Below, in pieces: positions 21,064 to 31,443 of a stretch of DNA of 64,000 bases. Position 1 is the stretch's first letter, and the number at the start of each line of letters is the position of its first letter. The notes beneath the pieces are model-generated. The model saw nothing but the letters and a program-made list of their open reading frames with translations, ran no database searches and had not been told where the DNA came from. Origin of the DNA: Steromphala cineraria (Eukaryota; Mollusca; Gastropoda; Trochida; Trochidae); assembly GCA_916613615.1 (NCBI GenBank), contig OU744735.1, positions 39,133,468-39,197,467 of the forward strand, read 5' to 3'. Both the position numbers and the translations under genes were made by a program.

Positions 21064-24000
21064 TAAACAAACACATAGACAATGACTGTACCATACCTTT
21101 ACAACCAAAACCTCTCAGTTTGTTCACATGGAACTGTCAATCACTCAAAAGACATTTATCTAATAAAAGTTTACATGAGATGCTATCACATTATGCTATT
21201 GTAGGTTTGTGTGAGACATGGATATATACAAATGACAACTGTAGTGACTTACTCTCTTCTACTCACACACTACAAACTTCACTGAGAGACAAGAACAAGC
21301 ATGGTGGTGTATGTGTATATATTGAGAACTCATTGTTTGCACACACAAGGAGGATATATTCACATGTATCAGACAGTGTTTATTTACTGATTGATAAGCA
21401 TATTTTTAACACTCATAAAGATATTGTGGTTTGTGTATTGTATATTTCACCAGAAAACTCACAATATTATATAAACAAACAGAAGGACAGTTTGGAAGTA
21501 CTAGAAGATTGTTTATATGATATTAAATGTTCTTATGATGCTGAAATCATCTTAACTGGAGATTTCAACTGTAGAACTGGAACACTGGATGACTTCATAG
21601 CCAATGATGATTCAGACTATATTCCTGGAGGGGACTGGTATGACAGTGATGACTTCCAATATCCACGTAAAAACTGTGATAACGATGTGAATAACTTCGG
21701 TAGACGTTTGCTTGATATCTGTCGAACTCACTGTTTACATATTGTTAACGGCAGAGTAGCTGGTGATGAAGACGGACATTTTACATGCGTTTCAAACAAT
21801 GGTCGTAGTGTTGTTGATTATACTTTAGTTAGTTCACAACTTTTTGATTTTGTTTCAGATTTCAGAGTTAGTAATCTTGACGAATCAGATCACTTCCCTA
21901 TTGTGTCTATGTTTAACATGTCGTACAAAGGTAGTGCTTGTGACGGCGACTCGTGTGTGAGTCCATACTTCAAGTTTCAGTGGGAGGATCGATATCAGAG
22001 CACATTCACACAACTCATGACTGATGATGTTTCTACGAATATGATTGTAGATATATTGTCTGAAATTGATACAAATATTGATACGTCAGTAGATATGATA
22101 TGCAGCCTGTACAGCCGTGCCGCGGAGTGTATGAAGAAACGAGTCGGGGCCTCCACGCGAGCAGACGACACACAGCCAGCCTGGTGGGATAGTGACTGTC
22201 AGACCGCCAAGGGATATAAATACTATGCACTCGACAGGTTTCGACAGACTAAAACAGATGAAGATTTACAGTTTTATAAAAAGTCAAAATCGCTGTTCAA
22301 ATCAGTATGCATCAGTAAACAGAAACAACATGAAAATGATATCAAACTGAAGTGGAATAGTATAAAGAATGACACAGACAACTTATGGATAGAGCTAAAG
22401 AAACTTCGGAAATGTAAGACTACAAACTCAATAACTGCAGAGAAATGGATTGACCACTTTCAAAATCTTTTGAACTCTACTGAAAACGCTACAACGTTAC
22501 ACGAAACAGTCAAGGAGTACATCGATACACACGATAATGCCTGCGATGATTGTATTACCAACACAGGGAATGAAACGTTTAATGCACCTATAACCCTGTC
22601 AGAAGTAACGAAGAGTATTGACGATTCTAAACGTAAGAAGTCACCAGGACCAGATGGAATTACAGCCGAATTACTACAACAATCCAAAAGTGAAATCGCC
22701 CCGGTTTTTGTTAAACTTTTTAATAAACTATTAAATAATGGATATTTTCCCTTGGAATGGGGTAAAGCTATCATATATCCACTTCACAAGAAAGGATCTA
22801 CACGTGATGTACAGAATTATCGAGGTATTTCATTATTATCGGTGATTGGGAAAGTTTTCACAAAAATTTTAAATGTACGTTTGCAAGCTTGGACTCAAGA
22901 AAATGAGATTATATACGAAAATCAAGCCGGATTCAGAAAAGGGTATAACACTGTCGATAACATTTTTACACTTCATGGAATGATAAGGAAGTATCTTTCT
23001 AAATCTGGAGGACGTTTTTATTGTTTTTTCATTGACTTTTCAAAAGCATTTGACTGTGTAAATCATGATCACCTGTGGTATAGACTGATGAATTATGGGA
23101 TCCATGGACGAGTTCTGAATGTTCTAAGAGACATGTACGCGAAGCTAAAATCCTGTGTTAAAACTGAACATGGACTCAGTGACCTCTTCACATGCCACAC
23201 GGGAACACGCCAGGGCTGTATGTTGAGCCCTCTACTATTTTCACTTTTTATAAACGAACTTGTTACAGAGATGGAAGATTCAAAATGCAGGGGGATTTTT
23301 ATATCGGAAGATGCGCCTAATATTTGTTCCTTACTGTACGCCGATGACGTCACGAGCTCAGCAGACAGTGCGGGTAGACTCCAACAACAGATAAACCTTT
23401 TAAGTGACTTTTGCGACAGATGGGGACTATCCTTGAACATTAACAAATCACAGATCGTTGTATTTCGAAATGGAGGATATCTTCGACACTATGAAAAATG
23501 GTATTTCAAAGGAACCGAGATAAAAGTAGTGTCACATTATAAATATTTAGGACTGATTTTTACACCAAAAGCTGTTTGGACAAAAGCTACTTCAACACTG
23601 GCACAGCAGGCCGAAAAAACATGTTCTTTGATTTATAATCTTAATTCGTTATGTGGAGGCCTCCCAATAATTACAGCAGCTCGACTCTTTGACAGTATTG
23701 TGTTGCCTATCTTAACTTATGGGTCGGAAATCTGGGGGTACCAGACTTATAAATCAGTTGAATCAATCCAAACAAAATACTTCAAGAGGATTTTAAAATT
23801 ATCAAATTCTGCATGTAACGCCGCTGTTCTTGGAGATTGTGGAAGACATTCTATATATACAACGCAAATTATGAAGTGTATCACATACTGGACCAAGTTA
23901 ATAACCATGGACAATAGAAGATTACCAAAACAGACTTATTACATGCTATATAATCTCGATCTTTCTAACCGCACTTCTTGGGTATCTTTTCTAAAGGACA

Positions 24001-24539
24001 TTTTATATAAATTGGGATTTGGAGTCGTATGGATAAATCAAGATCTTGGAAACCGTGAACATTTCTTATCAGAAGTCAAACAACGTATCAAGGATATCGA
24101 CATGCAACAGTGGCGCTCAAATATTGCTGAAAATTCACGTCTTGGCTCATACCTCATCTTTAAATCACTATTAAATGTGGAGTCATATCTTATTAATATA
24201 CAAGAGCAACTATATCGGCAAGCCTTAAGTCGTTTTAGATGTGGAAATCATAATTTAATGATAGAGTTAGGACGTAGAACTGGTGTTGATATTGAATGTA
24301 GATTATGTACTTACTGTTCACGTTACGGATTAGATTATGTTGAGAATGAATTTCACTTATTATTGGTATGTTCTGCATTTAAAGATTTACGTAAAAAATA
24401 TATCAAATATAATTATTATGTAAACCCTTCAAGGGAATTGTTCATAAATTTAATGAACTCAAAATGTCAATCTACACTTTTGAATCTTGGTAAATATATC
24501 TACATTGCTTTTAAACTTTATGCTTCTTTACATAAATAA
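21042..24539 (+). CDS. LINE-B ORF2: AP endonuclease-reverse transcriptase polyprotein, no AUG start
   Basis: This protein nicks target DNA and primes reverse transcription on the cut end. The open frame follows the ORF1 UAA directly; the first in-frame AUG lies inside the endonuclease, so initiation must be by readthrough or a non-AUG route. Numbering from Leu at 21120: endonuclease N5 (FTWN), E32 (CETW), GDFN 147-150, SVVDY, and SDH 256-258, all catalytic residues present. RT: SPGPDG 508-513, motif A FIDFSKAFD with D639, motif B TRQG 696-699, YADD 740-743, then NINKSQ and HYKYLG blocks. The C-terminal region has LPILTYGSEIWG and a C1060-x2-C1063 ... H1079-x4-C1084 cluster. No RNase H. About 1140 residues, usual for the type, and intact. 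Confidence 0.93.
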   Translation, partial: HIGQGHSVNKHIDNDCTIPLQPKPLSLFTWNCQSLKRHLSNKSLHEMLSHYAIVGLCETWIYTNDNCSDLLSSTHTLQTSLRDKNKHGGVCVYIENSLFAHTRRIYSHVSDSVYLLIDKHIFNTHKDIVVCVLYISPENSQYYINKQKDSLEVLEDCLYDIKCSYDAEIILTGDFNCRTGTLDDFIANDDSDYIPGGDWYDSDDFQYPRKNCDNDVNNFGRRLLDICRTHCLHIVNGRVAGDEDGHFTCVSNNGRSVVDYTLVSSQLFDFVSDFRVSNLDESDHFPIVSMFNMSYKGSACDGDSCVSPYFKFQWEDRYQSTFTQLMTDDVSTNMIVDILSEIDTNIDTSVDMICSLYSRAAECMKKRVGASTRADDTQPAWWDSDCQTAKGYKYYALDRFRQTKTDEDLQFYKKSKSLFKSVCISKQKQHENDIKLKWNSIKNDTDNLWIELKKLRKCKTTNSITAEKWIDHFQNLLNSTENATTLHETVKEYIDTHDNACDDCITNTGNETFNAPITLSEVTKSIDDSKRKKSPGPDGITAELLQQSKSEIAPVFVKLFNKLLNNGYFPLEWGKAIIYPLHKKGSTRDVQNYRGISLLSVIGKVFTKILNVRLQAWTQENEIIYENQAGFRKGYNTVDNIFTLHGMIRKYLSKSGGRFYCFFIDFSKAFDCVNHDHLWYRLMNYGIHGRVLNVLRDMYAKLKSCVKTEHGLSDLFTCHTGTRQGCMLSPLLFSLFINELVTEMEDSKCRGIFISEDAPNICSLLYADDVTSSADSAGRLQQQINLLSDFCDRWGLSLNINKSQIVVFRNGGYLRHYEKWYFKGTEIKVVSHYKYLGLIFTPKAVWTKATSTLAQQAEKTCSLIYNLNSLCGGLPIITAARLFDSIVLPILTYGSEIWGYQTYKSVESIQTKYFKRILKLSNSACNAAVLGDCGRHSIYTTQIMKCITYWTKLITMDNRRLPKQTYYMLYNLDLSNRTSWVSFLKDILYKLGFGVVWINQDLGNREHFLSEVKQRIKDIDMQQWRSNIAENSRLGSYLIFKSLLNVESYLINIQEQLYRQALSRFRCGNHNLMIELGRRTGVDIECRLCTYCSRYGLDYVENEFHLLLVCSAFKDLRKKYIKYNYYVNPSRELFINLMNSKCQSTLLNLGKYIYIAFKLYASLHK

Positions 24540-24686
24540 TTTGTAAAAAATTTACATATAAATTTGGGACAATTGTTCATTTGATGTTTCTTGTAAAACA
24601 AGTGTGTTTTTGCTTTTGACATGTTATGTCCTGTGGGCCTGTGGCCTTTTTGACAGAATAAAACTATCTATCTAGAAGTTGATATT

Positions 24687-27600
24687 TCAGAGTGATATTT
24701 ATGATAATTTAGTTAATGACTACACTCAGGGAAAGAGGAAACGATGCCAACTTTTTAAAGAGGGTTAAAACCAAAAATCCTTGGATAAGTGAATGCAAAA
24801 TTAATTTCTTTGCAGATATTTATTGTTGTTAATTTCCACTATTCTATCGTGTCTAGTTAAGGATATTATAAAACGACATATTTTTACAGGCATGTTTTTC
24901 AAAAACGCGGAACAGATACAGTTTCAAAATATCATAAATTAGTTTCAATAGCTACTGGTAAGAAGAATCGAAGTTGCAAAGTTTCAGTCAAAAGGATCGA
25001 TCGTGTCTTAAACTATCCTGCATTCTATATGGTATCGTTTCATTTGCCCTTGAGTGTATATGATAATTTGGTATGTTTTGAGTATACCATGTGGGAACCA
25101 GTGATTTTGTAGACAAGATGGGTTCGTAGACGGGGTGTTTTCGTAGACATGGTGGGTTTATTGACAGATGAAAACGGTGTGTTTGTAGATAGATAAAAAC
25201 ATATCCTATCATGTAAAATTATTGTGTAGATCAATTTTGAAGAGTATAAAGAAAATTTTTGTTGTTATTATTCCCTTCCTCAAATTGACAAGTCTGTTTA
25301 AAGCGTTATTGTGGTAGAGTTTGATAATATTGACCCAGTGTAAGTATTCACTTTTCCACTGTCCCTTGTTGATCGCAATTTGACTAAGCTTTTTGCATCG
25401 TATTGATTTTTGTTAGGCCTGTGACAAGTACGTGAAAAATTGAATTTTTTAAATTGACATTACGAAGACATTTTTAAGTCCTCGTTTATCAATTTAATTG
25501 TGATAATTGTCACATAATACTTGGTAGTGGACATCATGATAGGCGAGATATAGTTGTATGTAAAAAGGGAAACTGCGTAATGACACATTTTTCACATGTA
25601 AGTGACTGTAGTGTAAGAAGTGTAAGTTGGATGTTTAGGCACTGTTAAACATAGCACAAGCCAAAATGATTAACTTATATATTTTCTGCCGGGTACCTTT
25701 ATATTGCTCTTGAAAGTATATTCAGCGGTATGCCATTGACAAAATCTGTTTTTAATGCAGTTTATGACAGGTTAATCAAATCATTTGTACAAACATCGAA
25801 GACTCATAACCGATAACTGTGTCTATTTCATTTAATTTCTCTACAATATAACTATTGTCTTGAGATAAGAAATTATTATCTAGCTTGATTTTGAAATCGA
25901 AGGATAAATTATTGGCAGAAATGCTGCTTCAAATCAAATACAAAGTTTCATAAATTATTGTCTTAAGGAGACCAAATTGGGAAATCTAAAATATAAAACT
26001 GAAATGATAGTTTCATCATAGCCTGTCTTTATTCAAAAAGAGAAAATCAATGACAATAACCGAATGACAAGTGCACTCTTCCGATTGAATTCTGGATTTT
26101 AGAGAACTTATATTTCAAGAGTTCTGTAAACAACCTCAAGATCACATCACTTCATTCATAAATCAACATTTTATCATTGCATCATTAAAATCCGTTTGCC
26201 ATATCTAACAGTTTGCCGTAGCAGCAGGACGAAATTTCGAATCTGATCCATCCTTATTGATGAACAGCTGTAAACCCTGGTCATATTTGTTGCTAAGTCA
26301 ATGCTATCCTGCTGAATTACTTCGCTAAGAGTCAACATTAAGTATTTTAATCGAAATTGAAGAAAATCAGAAATTAAAAAAGCCTTTTTCATAATGCCAA
26401 AAACGGCACAATAATCCAAAAACGATCCATATATAAGTTAAAGCACCGTTATTTTACACTTTGACAGTGGGTGAACCTTTGTTAGTTGTTCTGAAATAAT
26501 ATAAGTAAAGTACAATATAAACTCAAATTACTTTACATTTGCACAAAGAGATACTCGCATTGAAGCAAGTTTCAATTGAGTAGCAGTTCATGAATTGTTA
26601 ATACAAATAAATAAACATTTGAAAATATTCTCTGTTGGACATCAATTAATTTAGAAACACATGTATATATGTTAAATGAAGTTTCACAATAGAAACGAAC
26701 ATAAGGTTTTACAACGAACGTATGCCTGTAGGTGGCCCCTGTGTGACAGGTGATGAATCTAGTATTTTGACAGACAACTTGCCTGTTACAGTTCATATGT
26801 GCATCTACAATTACCTATCTGCTCGTTATAGAGGAACATCTTATCTTATTGAACTCGACATCAATTAATTTAACAATCGGAGCTACACTGTTGGATACTG
26901 TGCGGTCTCTTAGTTCAAGCTCCAAACTGTTGTTGATCAAAATAGAGTAATATAGACAGAGGTAACCAAAGAAAATGAAATATCTGAAAGCATATGTGTA
27001 GAATACTAGCTTTACGTTCCAGCTTTTTCTACAAAAGAACATATCAACTATTTTTGTTTAAAGGGGAAAGGTGCAAATTTTAACTTTGACGTTTTCTGAT
27101 TTAAAATGTTTCAGCAAAGTATTTGTGATTGTAAGATGGAGTTTTAGAGTTGGATACAACCACATAATGCATGGAAGTTGGCCATATCACAACAAATCAT
27201 CTTATAAAACTAACCTTCATGAGTATTAGGTTTCATGACTGGATGTGATAGAATAGCAGCTGGAATCTTCAGGGTCAGTTGTTTACCCGGAAATTGATAC
27301 CACAAAGTATCCTGCAAATTTAATGAAAGTAGTATAAGGGGACAATGTTGAATACGTAGTGGACTGAAGCGAAGCTGCGGTAGTCAGTTCCTTCATATTC
27401 AAAGTTCTTCGTTTAGTTCATTATCTTGGAAGTAGCTTTAACATGTACTCTACACAGATGATAGCTCGACGATGTGTGCAGTGTGAAGTCATTATAGTGG
27501 TCTATACATATTATATGCTATAACCTTTATTCTATCTGTCATAAGGAATTTTGTTTTATTAAGCATAATCTTTTTTGGTTATTGACAAACTAAAGGTTAG

Positions 27601-27984
27601 TAATAAACGAAATTATCTCAAATTATGAAGCAAAGCAAAGCAGTGCATTTTATTGAGAAGAAAACTCATAATACTTGTGTTTTCATATAATATTACAGAA
27701 AAAAATCCTATTTAATAAGGTTATACATTTTAGAAAACGGTCTTAATCATTGGTTCATTGTGTAGTGAAGATGTAACATTGTTAGTCGGTAGCCTATAAT
27801 GCAAACTTGCTTAATAGAAATAGAAATTCACAAAATAAATTCACTAAATTACATAAGCCTATTGAGAAACACTTTATGAACACTTGACCATTTAATGGCA
27901 TGATGAACTCATCTCTACAAATCCGAACTCAACCGCGTAGCTCAGGTTCCCTAAGTAGTTATATTGAAGTGGGCTGCTGATAAA
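24687..27984. other. AT-rich stretch without recognisable gene
   Basis: Nothing beyond the minisatellite at 25098-25190 was recognised. Short random ORFs show no family features. Confidence 0.5.
25098..25190 (-). repeat. GTCTACGAA-type minisatellite, inverted relative to 18779
   Basis: On the minus strand GTCTACAAA, GTCTACGAAC and GTCTACGAAAAC recur at roughly 20-26 bp with C-rich spacers, as in the array at 18779-18850. Confidence 0.55.
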
Positions 27985-28250
27985 ACAGTGCGTCTGTCTA
28001 TATCGACCAGATAATTGCAGATGGAAATGAGAAAATTGCTACTCTGTGTTACCGACAAGTTGTCTAGCAAGCTGTTAGATCCCGCTCATATCAGAGGTTT
28101 ATACAATTGGCTTCCACCCACGTTCATTTCCTTGTTAAAGATAGGAGTTTGGCTTTTTTGCATTGTAACATTTGTTAGTTGTTGGTGCAATATCTCTGCA
28201 CTCTATCTCTTGGTAATGTCTCTTTTAAGCCAAAACATAATGTTGTAACT
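27985..28250 (+). repeat. Family B, diverged fragment
   Basis: 'tatcgacc...gatggaaatgagaaaattgctact' and the following bases match 4430-4520 of copy I and 43105-43200 of copy II at clearly lower similarity. A 77-codon ORF here is a by-product. Confidence 0.55.
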
Positions 28251-30758
28251 GGTATATGCGTAAAACAATGTTTTATTTTTAAGAATACTTTAATATTTTA
28301 GGTAAAAAACGCCCATCAGCCTGAGTTGAACAAGCTTGATACTGACAATGTACAATTTGCGTATGATTTTCTGATTGGTTTACTTACAACTTCCCTAGAA
28401 CTACAACTTCCCTTTTTTACAATGAGAAGGCATGTGGTATTACTGATAAATTGACTGAACGTTGTTCAGATATCTAAATGGGAATGGTGAAAATGAATCT
28501 TCCTGACACAGAAATGGCAGCTTGTTGACTGAAGTCTTGCTTGTAACAAGAATAAAATGACATAGCATTAAATACAAAAATTGATACTGTTAGTAACTTA
28601 TGTATTTCTTTAATACACATGACATCTCACTTAATATATTATTGGCATAAATTCACCGTTACCAAATCTATCAACGAGTTGTCTGTCATGTAGAAGGTTT
28701 CCACGATCTGCTAGAAGGGGGTCTCCTTATATCTGTGAAACGTGGTTTTGGCAGCAATTTGGGAGGCTGGTAAAGGGTGTAGCCTTATACCAAGTAATAT
28801 ATGATAATCTAAAAATGGTATGATCATCATGTTGAGGAACCCCACTACTGAATGACATTTAATGATATAGTACTCCTCTGAAGTAGCTCGTGCCGTGGTA
28901 TCGGAATCATATACAGTTGAACAGTAGTCTCTGAATCTAACATTATTGCTTTGATCAAGCTTTCAGGGCTGTAAAGTGGTTATAAAATGCCAATAACCCA
29001 ATGACAATCAATGAAAGACGCAGCAAAACGAGCTAATCAATAAACAAATCGAAGTTATTTGCCTTATCATTATTCTGATCACGTGTTCTCCAATGAAGCA
29101 TGAAGAGGCACTGCATTGATACTCAGCAGGTAATGATCTCTTGTCCTCAAAGACGATCTAGTTTCTTTCATAAAGTATTTGCAAAAGTGATCTGGAGAAA
29201 CAATTAAAAGGAAAGTGATTTTCCAAAGACTACAGCTTTTAACAATGCCATGATCCCTTGGATTTTGAACAGGAAAAAATCTATATGTAACACTTAATGA
29301 AGTGGAATGAAATTTTAACATTATCCTCCTGTAATCCATTCTGTAATTCAATCAAGTCTAAACATTGTATTGTAAAACAAGCGGAAACCCTTTCCATGAA
29401 ATAATCCGTTCTTCAAATAACTGTAGGAAAAACATTGGAAAGGTGAAAGCAAATGACAAATGTTAAAGCTTTTCTCATGATGTAAAAATTGATGATTCGA
29501 TCGGTGTATTGATCGTGGAAAAAAAAAAGTATATATATATATCTTTTCACTGGGAATATCATACCATTAGTGTCGTCGTCAATATTTGATAAATAGAAAT
29601 AAACTACCTTCCAAAATTTAATCTTGAACCATGTATAAATATCATCAAAATGTTACACAAAATTTCTGCCTTTGGACACGCAAACGTCAGAGGTAAGCTA
29701 AAGGATATACAGTAAGTTCTTTATTTAACAATTATGAACTGCGAATTTCGAGCTCAGTGTAATGAAGTCAAGGACCATTGTTATTTAGACAAGCATGAAT
29801 AGAACGAAATGGTTCTCTTGCAGCAACACCTAGATACGTTATAGCGGTTAAACATGTTTGTCTCAAGATTAGATGTTAATTAACGAGAAAAATACTAAAG
29901 TAGGCAATCAAACGATTTATTTTATCACATTGCTCTTATTTCATACATTTAATACCTGTGATTGCTTATTGCAAAAGTAACTGATTTGACATGTTAACAT
30001 GGATTTACATAAAAACTTCGAACTGCAAATGTCATAATGAGAAATGGTTACATTAAGATTTATCAAATGGAGGGGTCTTTCCATGTATATACACAGTCTA
30101 ATAGAAGACATTGAATCTAAAATAATCACTTTGGTAGTTCGATTGTGAAGCGGTACAAACCGCCCTTGATGTTATGAGTCGATGTCAGGCACTACAGATA
30201 TGAAATAAAGTCGAACTTATTCTGTTATGACAATCATAAGTAAATGAAATAATTTCTATAAACTTTACCCCAATAACTTAAACCTGACTAAAAGTCTTAT
30301 TTTGTATAAATAACCATTTAGAGGCAACGAATACCAACTATTTTGTTTAAATTCCCCCTGGAAAAATGTCCAATGTAGAATCCTGTTATTTGTGTGTGAC
30401 AAAATTGAAGTAATGAATAAAGTAGCATCAACTGCCGATCACCATCAACACAAGAAGATCTGTTTTCCATGAGCAAATCCCCAAGTGCATTTTTCCTTTC
30501 AAGTTGAAAATTCAATAAGTGAACTTTGCCACATCTTTAATAATTCTTGTGATCGAGTTGACAGCAATCTTTTTATTGAGCTACAAATTGAATAAAGATC
30601 ATTCAGCGGCACATACAAACACCAAAAGGACTGAATAGAGACCATCGAGCATAACATACAAACAACGTCACGACTTTGACTTCTTTTATTTATTGAACAT
30701 TATTGGAACATAAAACGGAGCTGTAATCTGTTCAATTTTTACAAGTGGCATGCCTAGC
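28251..30758. other. No gene; holds one diverged repeat and a TA tract
   Basis: Apart from repeat D at 28860-29160 and a short A/TA tract at 29519-29542, nothing was recognised on either strand. Confidence 0.5.
28860..29160 (+). repeat. Diverged dispersed repeat D, direct copy
   Basis: This is the partner of 11040-11300 (which lies on the opposite strand). The best-conserved blocks are around 28975-29025 ('atgccaataaccca', 'atcaatgaaagacgc'). Confidence 0.55.
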
Positions 30759-31443
30759 AAAATTCGCAGGAGAGAGATGCCTCATGCTCTAAAGTAGTAG
30801 TGAAAGGGGAGGAAGAGTGAAGGAAGTAATATACTCTGGGAACCTCTATATTATTTGGGTCAACCTATATCTTAGCAAGATGGCAAGTCTAACAAACATT
30901 TTTTATTAGTTGTGTTTATAATGCATCATTTCGTTGCAAAACGAGTCACTATCGAAGCAATGGCTAATTAAGGATAGCTTGCAAAAGGATACAAAATTCG
31001 CAGGAGAGAGATGCCTCATGCTAAAGAAGTAGTGAAAGGGGAGGAAGAGTGAAGGAAGTAATATATTCTGGGAATCCTCTATATCCTCTTTGGGTCAACC
31101 AATATCTTAGCGAGATGGCAAGTCTAACAAACATTTTTATTCACATAATGCCTCATTTCGTTGCAAAACGAGTCACTATCGAAGCAATGGCTAACTAAGG
31201 ATAGCTTGCAAAAGGATAAAAAAATTCGCAGGAGAGAGATGCCTCATGCTAAAGTAGTAGTGAAAGGGGAGGAAGAGTGAAGGAAGTAATATTTTCTGGG
31301 AATCCTCTATATCCTCTTTGGGTCAACCAATATCTTAGCGAGATGGCAAGTCTAACAAACATATTTATTCACATAATGCCTCATTTTGATGCAAAACGAG
31401 TCACTATCGAAGCATTTGCCAACTAATGATAGCTTGCAACAGA
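30759..31443 (+). repeat. Three tandem ~230-bp units
   Basis: Units start at 30759, 30993 and 31221 with 'aaaattcgcaggagagag'. They share 'gaaaggggaggaagagtgaa', 'gatggcaagtctaacaaac' and 'gcaaaacgagtcactatcg', and end with 'gatagcttgcaa'. Units 2 and 3 are closer to each other than to unit 1. Non-coding. Confidence 0.9.

Larger units (their letters stand above)
20154..24686 (+). mobile_element. LINE-B: full-length, apparently intact APE-type non-LTR retrotransposon with TSDs
   Basis: A 14-bp direct repeat TAGAAGTTGATATT flanks the element (20154-20167 and 24673-24686). Between the repeats: a 100-bp 5' UTR, ORF1 (20268-21041), an in-frame UAA, the ORF2 frame to 24539, and a short 3' UTR ending AATAAAACTATCTATCT. 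The (CTAT)n tail replaces a poly-A. There are no internal stops or frameshifts beyond the ORF1/ORF2 stop, and the TSDs are perfect, so insertion was recent. The family (CR1, I or Nimb-like) cannot be fixed by eye; there is no RNase H domain. Confidence 0.93.

Noticed and set aside
21082..21084. ATG between LINE-B ORF1 and ORF2 as the ORF2 start
   Set aside because: It is out of frame with the endonuclease and its own frame ends after about 40 codons.
20606..21127. Minus-strand ORFs opposite LINE-B ORF1 and ORF2
   Set aside because: Antisense shadows of intact LINE-B coding sequence with no domain resemblance.
29519..29542. A/TA tract as LINE or SINE tail
   Set aside because: No element body precedes or follows it; it is simple low-complexity sequence.
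30759..31443. CRISPR-like direct repeats
   Set aside because: Units are 230 bp and contiguous without unique spacers, in eukaryotic DNA.
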